Below, in pieces: positions 55,078 to 61,993 of a stretch of DNA of 64,000 nucleotides; positions within the stretch are counted from its first letter, which is position 1, and each line of letters starts with the position of its first letter. A program made the translations under genes and the position numbers. The notes beneath the pieces are model-generated. The model was not told the DNA's origin, made no database searches, and was given only the letters and a program-made list of their open reading frames with translations. Origin of the DNA: Streptantibioticus rubrisoli (lineage in GTDB: Bacteria; Actinomycetota; Actinomycetes; Streptomycetales; Streptomycetaceae); NCBI RefSeq assembly GCF_024436055.1, contig NZ_JANFNH010000035.1, forward strand, positions 1 through 64,000. The letters are read 5' to 3'.

Positions 55078-56697
55078 CTAGCGCCGGAGACGGCGCCGTA
55101 CGACAGAAAGTGCACCCCGTAGGCCCGGAGCAACGCGGAGGGCCAACGCACCGTCCACCGTGGCGTACGGCTGGACCAGCAGGGCGCCGGAGCGCCTGCT
55201 GAAGACGGCCGCGCGGCGCAGGCCGGTCCTGACCGCCTGAGGGGCGGTGACCGTGTGGCCGCCGTCCGCGAAGGACACCCTCAGCCGTAGGTCGCGGACC
55301 GCCAGGTCCCCCTCGGCCAGTGCCGTGAAGTCGACCGGCACCTCGGCCGACCAGGCCGACCCCTGCGCGCTGAGGCCAGTGGTGTCAGAGGTGACCGTGC
55401 GGCCGGTGTGGCGGTCGACCCATTCGACGTCGACCGCGACCGGCCGAGCCGCCGCCACCCGCCCGTACAGCTCGTATACCCGAACCCGCAGCGTCCCCCG
55501 GACGGGACCGACCGTGAGCAACGCCTCAGCGGCGAGCGGCAGTTCACCGATCGGGCAGGTCACCAGCCCGCCGAGGGCGACCTCCGGCAGGTCCTCGCTC
55601 CACACCGCGCCGGAGGCGTACGGCGGCAGCAGCCGGGCCGGGCGGGCGGCGAGGGCTGCGAGCCGGGGCAGGTCGCGCGGTTCCGGCGCGGCCAGCACGA
55701 CCTGGGCGATGGTCCGCGCGGGCGCCGGTGCGGCGGCGAAGTCACGTTCCTCGAAGCCGCCGAGGTACTCCCGGGCCAGCCGCCACCACTCCCGCCGGTA
55801 CTCGGCGCCGCGCCCGCCGAGCTCACGTACGTACATCCGCACCGAGCGGTCGAGGAAGCTCGCCCGGGCGGCGCTGGCCAGCGTCTTCTCTCCCGCCTCG
55901 GTGTGGATCGCCCCCACCTGGCGGTGGGCCTCGATCCGGGAGCGCCAGTTGTCGATTCCGGCCCGGTCGAGGGAGATCGACAACCGCTTGGCGGCGCGCC
56001 GAACATGCCACACGTACACGGTGTCCGGCACCAGGGCGACCCGCGGCGCGGCGGCCAGCACGCGGGCAGTGAACACGAAGTCCTCGTAGACGAACCGGCC
56101 TTCGGGGAAGACGATGCCGTGCTCGCGCAGGAAGTCCGTGCGGTAGAGCTTGTTGACGCACAACGTGTCGTCCACCAACCGCGGTTCGGCCTCCGGCCGT
56201 TCGACGAGCGCGGGCAGCGCGTACAGCTCGGGCCGCCACAACGTGTCGCGCCCTTCGGGCAGTTCGCGCCGGACGCACTGGCCCGCGGTGACGTCCGCGC
56301 CCTGGGCGCGGGCGGCGGTCAGCAGTGCGTCGACCGCGCCGGGGGGCAGTACGTCGTCGCTGTCGAGGAACATCAGGTATCCGGAGTCGGCGGCGCGGAT
56401 GCCGTCGTTGCGCGGGGTGCCGCAGCCCCCGCTGTTCTCGGTCCGCCGCAGCACGCGCAGCCGGTGTCCCGCCCGGCGCCCACCACCCTCAAACGAGGCG
56501 CCAGGCGCCGCTGCGACCTCGGCGGCCAGCCGTTCCAGTACCTCGCCGGTGCCGTCGGTGGAGCAGTCGTCCACCGCGATCACCTCGGCGACGGCCGGTC
56601 CCTGGGCGAGCGCGGAGCGCACCGCGTCGGCGATGTGCGCGGCGTCGTTGTAGCCGATCACCACGATCGTCACCGCAGGCTGTTCGCTCGTCGTCAT
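55078..56697 (-). CDS. GT2 family glycosyltransferase with an in-frame repeat insertion
   Basis: 539 residues. The GT2 domain starts VTIVVIGYNDAAHIADAVRS, with DDCSTDGTGE and the metal motif FLDSDDVLPPGAVD. Its C-terminal half is beta-rich with a domain resembling that of the GT2 protein at 49346. Residues 61-78 (VAAAPGASF to RRAGH) look like an insertion between LERLAAE and RLRVLRRTENSGG, where homologues usually pass directly. The DNA is a copy of the dispersed palindromic repeat, inserted in the opposite sense relative to the gene compared with ackA. The start is the ATG at 56697 with a poor ribosome site. Confidence 0.85.
   Translation of the reverse strand: MTTSEQPAVTIVVIGYNDAAHIADAVRSALAQGPAVAEVIAVDDCSTDGTGEVLERLAAEVAAAPGASFEGGGRRAGHRLRVLRRTENSGGCGTPRNDGIRAADSGYLMFLDSDDVLPPGAVDALLTAARAQGADVTAGQCVRRELPEGRDTLWRPELYALPALVERPEAEPRLVDDTLCVNKLYRTDFLREHGIVFPEGRFVYEDFVFTARVLAAAPRVALVPDTVYVWHVRRAAKRLSISLDRAGIDNWRSRIEAHRQVGAIHTEAGEKTLASAARASFLDRSVRMYVRELGGRGAEYRREWWRLAREYLGGFEERDFAAAPAPARTIAQVVLAAPEPRDLPRLAALAARPARLLPPYASGAVWSEDLPEVALGGLVTCPIGELPLAAEALLTVGPVRGTLRVRVYELYGRVAAARPVAVDVEWVDRHTGRTVTSDTTGLSAQGSAWSAEVPVDFTALAEGDLAVRDLRLRVSFADGGHTVTAPQAVRTGLRRAAVFSRRSGALLVQPYATVDGALALRVAPGLRGALSVVRRRLRR
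56464..56517 (+). repeat. Dispersed palindromic repeat inserted in frame in the glycosyltransferase gene
   Basis: CACCACCCTC (56481-56490), AAAC, GAG, GCGCCAGGCGCC, GCTGCG. GGCGCC (56497-56502) pairs with GGCGCC (56504-56509). Spacing of the parts equals the tandem array at 1-179 and the ackA copy. The insert is a multiple of three (about 54 bp, 18 codons by my estimate). Confidence 0.75.
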
Positions 56698-56715
56698 GGC
56701 CAAGACCCTACACAG

Positions 56716-56754
56716 GTGGGCGCCGGTCCCCTCGGTGAAGGGACCGGCGCCCAC
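56716..56754. terminator. Perfect 15-bp hairpin
   Basis: GTGGGCGCCGGTCCC (56716-56730), CTCGGTGAA, GGGACCGGCGCCCAC (56740-56754). It follows the stop codon of the minus-strand secreted-protein gene and precedes the glycosyltransferase start. It is the likely end of the DUF6230 operon transcript. Confidence 0.85.
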
Positions 56755-56784
56755 CGTGCGGCTCCCGGAGTGGTCCGTAGGGTG

Positions 56785-58017
56785 TCAGCTGCGGTACACG
56801 TGCATGCCGGGAATGGTCAGCGTGCCGCCGAACTGTCCGGCCTGCACCACCGTGCAGTCGCTGAAGATGGCCAGCGGGACGTTGAGCGGCGGCGGGCTCT
56901 GCGGACTGAAGGTGACCGGAATCAGCCCGAAGAGGTTGCCGCTGATCTTCTCGGTGTACATCGTCACCGTTCCGTTCCGCATGGTCGACGTACTGCCGTC
57001 GCGGGCCTGCACGTTCCAGTGCGTGCCCAGCTCCCCCTCCGTGATCTGGTGGAGGTTCTTGATGTCCACCCCCGCGCTGGCGGTGAACTTCAGTACGTCC
57101 TTGACGGTGCCGTTCGCCGTCTTGACCTTGACGATGCCGTGGTAGTCCAGGCCCTTCAGGGTCAGCAGGTCCGTCTTGAGGATCCACGGCTGGTTGGGCA
57201 GCAGCGACGGCGTCTGCTCAAGTCCGGCGTCCGCCAGCGCCTTGGCGTTGTACGTCGGGCACGGGAACGGCTGTGGTCCACCGGATGACGACGGCGACGG
57301 CGCGGCGGACGGGCTGTCCGACGGGGTCGCGGTGGGGGTCGCCGACTTCGCCTGCTTGGCGGCGTTCTGCACGGCGTTCTTGACCGCGTCCGTCGTGCCC
57401 TGGGCCGTCGAACCGGCCGCGCTGGCCGGGGTGTTGGCCGTGGGGCTGGCGCTCGGGGTGGGCGTGGCGCTGGGGGTGGGCGTGGCGCTGGGCGCCGGGT
57501 TCGTCGAGGAGCCGCCGCCCAGCAGGCCCTTGAGCGTGTTGCCGAGGCCCAGCGGGTCCAGGGGGTTGTGGGACTGGGTGGGCGAGGGGGACGGACTGGC
57601 CGGGCGCGGCGCCGGGTTGGCCGGTGCCGTGGTGCTGGGCGTGGAACCGGTCGTGGACTGGCCGCTGTTGGACGTGTCCGTCTTCGTCGAGGGCGACGCG
57701 CTCGCGGTCGGGGCGGTCGCGGACGGCGAGGGGGTGGCGGACGGCGTCGCGGACGGCGAGCTCGACGGGGAGGGGCTGTCGGACTGGCTGACGCAGTGGT
57801 CACCGCTGAATGGGTTCTGCGGCAGTTCGTCGGCCTGCGCCAGTCGCGGGGTCAGCCCCATGCCCATCAGTACGGCGGTCGGCATCGCGGCCAGCGCGAT
57901 CGCCTTGCCGACGGGGGCCCGGGTCAGCAGTGACTTGCGGGGGGCCGCGTGCTTCGGCCCGGTTCTGGCCCGAGCGGCGCTGCCCTCGTTGTGGGCTTGG
58001 GACTCATCACCCCGCAC
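56785..58017 (-). CDS. Secreted or surface protein with long Ser/Thr/Pro/Ala-rich linker
   Basis: 410 residues. A basic N-terminus is followed by a hydrophobic signal (KAIALAAMPTAVLMGMGLTP), then about 170 residues of Ser/Thr/Pro/Ala-rich repeats (for example ATPTPSATPTPSASPT), which are likely glycosylated or cell-wall spanning. The C-terminal 150 residues form a conserved-looking domain: DYHGIVKVKTANGTVKDVLK, then EGELGTHWNVQARDGST and AIFSDCTVVQAGQFGGTLTI. GTG 58017 has GGGAGG upstream and lies within the end of the DUF6114 gene. The function is unknown. It is the third gene of the DUF6230-DUF6114 operon. Confidence 0.75.
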   Translation of the reverse strand: MRGDESQAHNEGSAARARTGPKHAAPRKSLLTRAPVGKAIALAAMPTAVLMGMGLTPRLAQADELPQNPFSGDHCVSQSDSPSPSSSPSATPSATPSPSATAPTASASPSTKTDTSNSGQSTTGSTPSTTAPANPAPRPASPSPSPTQSHNPLDPLGLGNTLKGLLGGGSSTNPAPSATPTPSATPTPSASPTANTPASAAGSTAQGTTDAVKNAVQNAAKQAKSATPTATPSDSPSAAPSPSSSGGPQPFPCPTYNAKALADAGLEQTPSLLPNQPWILKTDLLTLKGLDYHGIVKVKTANGTVKDVLKFTASAGVDIKNLHQITEGELGTHWNVQARDGSTSTMRNGTVTMYTEKISGNLFGLIPVTFSPQSPPPLNVPLAIFSDCTVVQAGQFGGTLTIPGMHVYRS

Positions 58018-58513
58018 GGTGCCTCCCGTTCGTGGAATCGTCGTCCAACCCGGTGCCGGAGAGCACCGGCCCGGCGATGACCGGTTCGGGGTCCCCGTCG
58101 GCGGCGGGCTGGGTCGGCGGAGCACCGGGCGCCCACGAGACGGACAGGCCGCCGCCGATCAGGGCGAGCAGGAAGCCCACCAGGAAGCCGCCGAAGTTGG
58201 AGACCACCAGCGACACCAGGGCCAGCAGGATGGCGGCCACCCCGGCGAAGACCCGGGCGGTCGACTGGAACCACATGGTGAAGCCGAGCACCACCAGCAG
58301 GACGCCGATGATCAGCGAGCCGGAACCGGCGGTGGTGGCCATCCGAACGGTCAACTGACCGAGGGTGAGGTTGGCATAGGGGAAGTACATGATCGGCAGT
58401 CCGCCCAGCAGCGTCAGCAGACCTGCCCAGAACGGGCGTTGGCCACGCCACGTACGGAAGGACCGGCGCCAACTGCCGATTCGGTCACGCGGTCCTAGCG
58501 ACTCGGCGCTCAT
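58007..58513 (-). CDS. DUF6114 membrane protein
   Basis: 168 residues with about four predicted helices: FWAGLLTLLGGLPIMYFPY, then LIIGVLLVVLGFTMWFQS, VFAGVAAILLALVSLVVSNF and FLVGFLLALIGGGLSV. The soluble C-terminal tail is Pro/Asp-rich. It matches the actinobacterial DUF6114 family, which is commonly adjacent to DUF6230 genes; the function is unknown. The start is the ATG at 58513 with GGGAG upstream. It overlaps the start of the following secreted-protein gene by 11 bp, so translation is coupled. Confidence 0.85.
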   Translation of the reverse strand: MSAESLGPRDRIGSWRRSFRTWRGQRPFWAGLLTLLGGLPIMYFPYANLTLGQLTVRMATTAGSGSLIIGVLLVVLGFTMWFQSTARVFAGVAAILLALVSLVVSNFGGFLVGFLLALIGGGLSVSWAPGAPPTQPAADGDPEPVIAGPVLSGTGLDDDSTNGRHRAG

Positions 58514-58567
58514 TGAAAACAGCTCCCTGCGACCGGCGATCGGTGGTTCGTTGGAGGTTGGCCGAGC

Positions 58568-58589
58568 GAGGGACAGCGAACCGTCCCTC
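58568..58589 (-). terminator. Hairpin between the DUF6230 and DUF6114 genes
   Basis: GAGGGAC (58568-58574) pairs with GTCCCTC (58583-58589), in the 101-bp gap. It is a possible attenuator that would raise the ratio of the secreted DUF6230 protein over the downstream products. Confidence 0.45.
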
Positions 58590-58614
58590 ACTCGCCCTAC
58601 TCAGTGGGAGTGCG

Positions 58615-59238
58615 TCAGTAGCACTCTTGCTTGCCCGTGAGCAGACGCAGGGACAGGCCACTGAGCTTGAAGGTGCCCGCGCTGGTGGCCCAAGCGGTCT
58701 GCTTGACGCCGGTCAGCGTGGCCGAGTCGGCTTCCTGGGCGAAACCGCCCGGGTCCGCGTGCTCGTTGCCGCCCTTCATACCGGGACCCTTGGTCTGGTC
58801 CCCGGCGGCGACGCCGATGTTGATGTTGTTGAACTGGGCGTCGGCGTTCAGCTGGTCCAGGTCGATGTAGAGGTTCTTCGCCTCGACCGGGGTTCCGTTG
58901 CCGCCCGCCTGGAGCCTCATGGTCACGTCGCCGACCAGCGGCACGGGCATGACCACGGACTGGCACATGTTGGTGATCTTGGCGTTCTTGAACGCCGAGA
59001 CCGCCACCGGGATGTTCTTACCGCCGTGCTGGACGTCATAGGCGCCGTACTGCAGGAAGCCCGTGCCGTCGAGCCTGTCGGTAGTGACCTTGAAATTCTG
59101 GCCGGAGACGCTGAACGACGCGGCGAGCGCACCCTGCGCGAGGGCGACGCCGATCGCGGCCGTGGCCGCGACACTGGGAACCATGACGACGGCGAACCGC
59201 TTCCATCTGGTTCCGCCACGAGTCGGCTCTGACTCCAT
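58615..59238 (-). CDS. DUF6230 secreted/membrane-anchored protein
   Basis: 207 residues. One hydrophobic segment (VVMVPSVAATAAIGVALAQG) near residues 17-36 acts as signal or anchor, followed by a beta-rich domain (SFSVSGQNFKVTTDRLDGTG, then FLQYGAYDVQHGGKNIPVAV). It ends with KLSGLSLRLLTGKQECY. This is the DUF6230 family of actinobacteria; the function is unknown. The ATG at 59238 has a perfect AAGGAGG site, so it is probably strongly expressed. It is the first gene of the DUF6230-DUF6114-secreted protein operon, with a 637-bp upstream gap. Confidence 0.85.
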   Translation of the reverse strand: MESEPTRGGTRWKRFAVVMVPSVAATAAIGVALAQGALAASFSVSGQNFKVTTDRLDGTGFLQYGAYDVQHGGKNIPVAVSAFKNAKITNMCQSVVMPVPLVGDVTMRLQAGGNGTPVEAKNLYIDLDQLNADAQFNNINIGVAAGDQTKGPGMKGGNEHADPGGFAQEADSATLTGVKQTAWATSAGTFKLSGLSLRLLTGKQECY

Positions 59239-59875
59239 GACTTTCCTCCTTCTCGGACGTACATCTCCGGTCCGGACTCGGGATCCGAACCTGGGATGGG
59301 AGAAGTGCTACGTCCTCGGGAAGGAGAGCGCCGTCATCGGGGGCCGTCGCGTTCAGGCGGACGACGGGTCCGAATTACCGGCGATCACCCCCGAGCGACA
59401 ACCACTGGCCACGCTCTCGCGCAACCTGCTGGACAGGCCCTGCCTTGGTGTGGCGGGGACCCCCCTGTCCTAGGACGGGCGGCGGTCGTCACCGCGCGTC
59501 CTGCTCGGTGGGGAATCCTTCACCCGCGCACCGACCGGCTTGCCGGGCTTGGGGGGAGGACCGAGCGTGGGCCTGATCGTGGTCCATTCGGGGCCGAGGC
59601 ACAAGGCCTTTCGTTACTAGTGAGTAACGCCGAGATAACCGCTGCGCGACCGGACAGCCTACTGCGAACACGCTGAGTGTTCGGGGCGCGGTCGACGGAG
59701 CCCGACATCGCGGGGCATAGCCGGACAGAAAAAGTCGCTTGACTTACTAGAGGTAACGGCAGTCGCCTTTCATCAAGATTTGATAAAGGCGACTGCCAAG
59801 CACACCTTCAAGCCGCCTGGCGATGGCGGCGGGTTACCGGGGGTTGACACCCGGTCATCGATCTTCGACGTGCGG
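59239..59875. promoter_or_regulatory. 637-bp gap upstream of the DUF6230 operon, with paired TTACTAG motifs
   Basis: No frame has a recognisable product. GTTACTAGTGAGTAAC at 59615-59630 is a palindrome with 6-bp arms. At about 59744-59757 there is TTACTAGAGGTAACG, a shortened relative. The shared pattern is TTACTAG, then GTAACG, a candidate operator. Beyond it a long hairpin (59758-59797) and a second (CCGGG/CCCGG near 59837-59857) face the convergent end of the thioredoxin gene. Confidence 0.5.
59758..59797 (-). terminator. Long near-perfect hairpin downstream of the thioredoxin gene
   Basis: GGCAGTCGCCTTT (59758-59770) pairs with AAAGGCGACTGCC (59785-59797), and the pairing continues through ATCAA/TTGAT with one bulged base. 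It is the strongest stem in this region and AT-rich in its inner part. It is likely the terminator of the minus-strand thioredoxin transcript, 79 bp after its stop. Confidence 0.7.
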
Positions 59876-60826
59876 TCAGAACAACACGCGGGCAAGCGCG
59901 GTGCGGGCCGAGGTCACCCTCGGGTCCTCCGCGCCGACCACCTCGAACAGTTCGAGCAGATGGAGCCGGACGCGCTCGCGGTCCTCCCCCGCGGTGCGCT
60001 TGACGGTGTCGACCAGCCGCCCGAAGGCGTCCTCGACGTGGCCGCCGACCAGATCGAGGTCGGCCGCCGCGATCTGTGCCGCCGGGTCGGTGGGGTTGTC
60101 GGCCGCCGCCTTGCGCACCGCCTGCTGGTCGGCGCCCTGCACCCGCTGCAACAGCTCGGCCTGCGCCAGCGCCAGCTTGGCCTCGATGTTGCCCGGGTCG
60201 TCGGACAGCACGTTCTTGTACGCCTGGATCGCCCCGCCCAGATCACCGCGGTCCAGCGCCTCGTGCCCTGCGGCCAGCACCGGGTCCATCGGCGGCTCCG
60301 GCGCGGCGGCGGGGGCCCCGCCGTCGACCTGGATGCCGGTGATGCCGAAGCGCTGCTCGGCCACCGCGATCAGCTGGTCGAACACCTCGCGGATCTGCGC
60401 CTCCGGGGCGGCGCCCTGGAACAGCGGCATCATCTGGCCGCCGATCACCGCGAAGACCGCGGGGATGCCGCTGACACCGAACTGCTGGAAGAGGAGCTGG
60501 TTGGCGTCGACATCGATCTTGGCGAGCAGGATCCGGCCCGCGTAGGACTCGGTGAGCCGCTCCAGCAGCGGGCCGAGCTGCTTGCAGGGCTCGCACCACT
60601 CGGCCCAGAAGTCGATGACCACCGGGACCTCGGCGGAGCGCTGGAGCACCTCGCGTTCGAAGGTCGCCTCGGTGACGTCGATCACCAACTGGGAGGGGGC
60701 GGCACCCTGGTCACCGCGGGCGGCCTGCTCACGCCGGGCCTGCTCCGCCTTCTGCTTGGCCTCACCGGCCGCCTTCACCGCGGCGAGATCGACCACGCCG
60801 CTCATGGACATGTTCCGTGGCTGCAT
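59876..60826 (-). CDS. Thioredoxin-TPR protein (CnoX/YbbN type)
   Basis: 316 residues. A thioredoxin domain at about 45-155 has the active site WCEPCK (C78, C81) and cis-Pro VSGIPAV. TPR-like helical repeats follow from about residue 185 (ALDRGDLGGAIQAYKNVL, then GNIEAKLALAQAELL). This is the architecture of E. coli CnoX, a co-chaperone; the retained CxxC pair suggests redox activity too. The 30 residues before the thioredoxin domain are Lys/Glu/Ala-rich and charged. The ATG at 60826 has GGGAGGA nine bases upstream. A cytoplasmic location is expected. Confidence 0.85.
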   Translation of the reverse strand: MQPRNMSMSGVVDLAAVKAAGEAKQKAEQARREQAARGDQGAAPSQLVIDVTEATFEREVLQRSAEVPVVIDFWAEWCEPCKQLGPLLERLTESYAGRILLAKIDVDANQLLFQQFGVSGIPAVFAVIGGQMMPLFQGAAPEAQIREVFDQLIAVAEQRFGITGIQVDGGAPAAAPEPPMDPVLAAGHEALDRGDLGGAIQAYKNVLSDDPGNIEAKLALAQAELLQRVQGADQQAVRKAAADNPTDPAAQIAAADLDLVGGHVEDAFGRLVDTVKRTAGEDRERVRLHLLELFEVVGAEDPRVTSARTALARVLF

Positions 60827-60976
60827 GAGGCCAATCCTCCCCCCTCGCCGGGACAAGCGTGAACAGCCCCTGGATACCCCACCGGAATGCGGGATATCCG
60901 TAAAGCGTGCACGCTGTGCGTTACGTCTGTAGTGCCTGTCCGCGCGGATCCCCATCCGCACGCGTGGTCGTCGCTC

Positions 60977-60999
60977 TTACGCTACGGGTCGTAGCGTAA
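60977..60999. promoter_or_regulatory. 23-bp TetR operator-like palindrome
   Basis: TTACGCTACG (60977-60986), GGT, CGTAGCGTAA (60990-60999), 10-bp perfect arms. It lies 86 bp before the GTG start of the TetR gene and 151 bp from the divergent thioredoxin start. Confidence 0.75.
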
Positions 61000-61084
61000 C
61001 TGTGCGGCACCCCCGCGCCGCAAGTGCTGAACGTGACTTTCACGTGATCTCCCTCACTGGCTACTTGGCGGTAGTGTCCGATGG

Positions 61085-61729
61085 GTGACCAGAACCGGAC
61101 GCCCGCGCAGCGCGGAGACGGATCTGGCGATCCTGGACGCGACCCGGGCCGCGCTGGTGGAGCTGGGTTGGGGCAAGCTCACGATGGGCGATGTCGCGGC
61201 GCGCGCCGGGGTCGCCAAGACCACGCTGTACCGACGCTGGGCCAACAAGAACGAACTGGTGGTCGACGCCGTCGCCGCCCTCTTCGACGAACTCCAACTC
61301 CCCGACAGGGGAAGCCTGGTGGCCGATGTCGAGGGCGTCGTGATGGAGTTCGCCGAGCTGCTGGAGCGGCCGGAGACCAAGACCGCGCTGATGGCGGTGA
61401 TCGCCGAGTCCACGCATGACGACGCGCTGCGGGTACGCATCCGCGAGGCGATCGTGGACCGGCAGAAGCGCCTGGTCGTGCTGGGCCGTCAGCGGGCCCA
61501 GGCCCGCGGGGAGCTGCCGCCGGACGTGCCGCCCGACGGCCGCGCGGGGGATCCGCTGGCCGAGCAGGCCGCCGCGCGCAACGCGGACCTGATCTTCGAC
61601 GTGATCGCGGGCGCGGTCGTGCACCGCATCCTGGTCAGCGGCGAACGCGTCGACTTCGCCTGGGCCCGGATGTTCTCCGCCCTCCTCGTAGGCGGCCTCC
61701 CAGCCGCGATGGCAGTCGCCGCGCGGTAG
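61085..61729 (+). CDS. TetR/AcrR family transcriptional regulator
   Basis: 214 residues. The HTH lies at about 10-58 (TDLAILDATRAALVELGW, then VAKTTLYRRWANKNELV). The C-terminal domain is all-helical and includes DVIAGAVVHRILVSGERVDF, typical of the TetR_C_11-type family. The GTG 61085 start lies 85 bp after a 10-bp-arm palindrome that is probably its own operator. It could also control the divergent thioredoxin-TPR gene; the convergent icmA gene has its own palindrome. The ligand is unknown. Confidence 0.85.
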   Translation: MTRTGRPRSAETDLAILDATRAALVELGWGKLTMGDVAARAGVAKTTLYRRWANKNELVVDAVAALFDELQLPDRGSLVADVEGVVMEFAELLERPETKTALMAVIAESTHDDALRVRIREAIVDRQKRLVVLGRQRAQARGELPPDVPPDGRAGDPLAEQAAARNADLIFDVIAGAVVHRILVSGERVDFAWARMFSALLVGGLPAAMAVAAR

Positions 61730-61773
61730 CGCCATGCGGCGCGCCTCAGGCTGCGACGGCGGCACCCGGTGGG

Positions 61774-61796
61774 GCTTGGGGGCGAAGCCCCCAAGC
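61774..61796. terminator. Perfect 10-bp hairpin with GAA loop
   Basis: GCTTGGGGGC, GAA, GCCCCCAAGC. It lies 44 bp after the TetR stop and before the convergent icmA end. It is of the same type as the one at 1012-1034. Confidence 0.65.
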
Positions 61797-61985
61797 ACTT
61801 CCCGCCGCGGCGGTGAGCAACCACGGCGTCGCAGCCCGGCGGTGCCGAACCCACCGCAACCCGGCGGAAAAGCGCGCCGCAGGCGGGACCGCAACCCGCC
61901 GATGAAGCGCCGCCGCAGGCGGTCGGCACCGCAACCCGGCCGATAAAGGCCGCCGCAGGCGGGACCGCAACCCCAACGGACCCGT
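61797..61985. repeat. Inverse copy of the composite intergenic repeat
   Basis: CCGCCGCGGCGGTGAGCAACCAC at 61802-61824 is the reverse complement of the TGGTTGCTCGCCGTC word found near 54690. It is followed by three tandem units of ACCGCAACCCGGC with GCCGCAGGCGGGA (61853-61965), the counterpart of the 46-bp units at 54487-54671. No coding frame is supported. It lies between the convergent TetR and icmA genes. Confidence 0.75.
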
Positions 61986-61993
61986 GCCGGAGG

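Noticed and set aside
59296-59676. Small plus-strand gene in the gap before the DUF6230 operon
   Set aside because: It has no ribosome site, third-position bias is weak, and the product is Arg/Gly-rich without similarity to known proteins.
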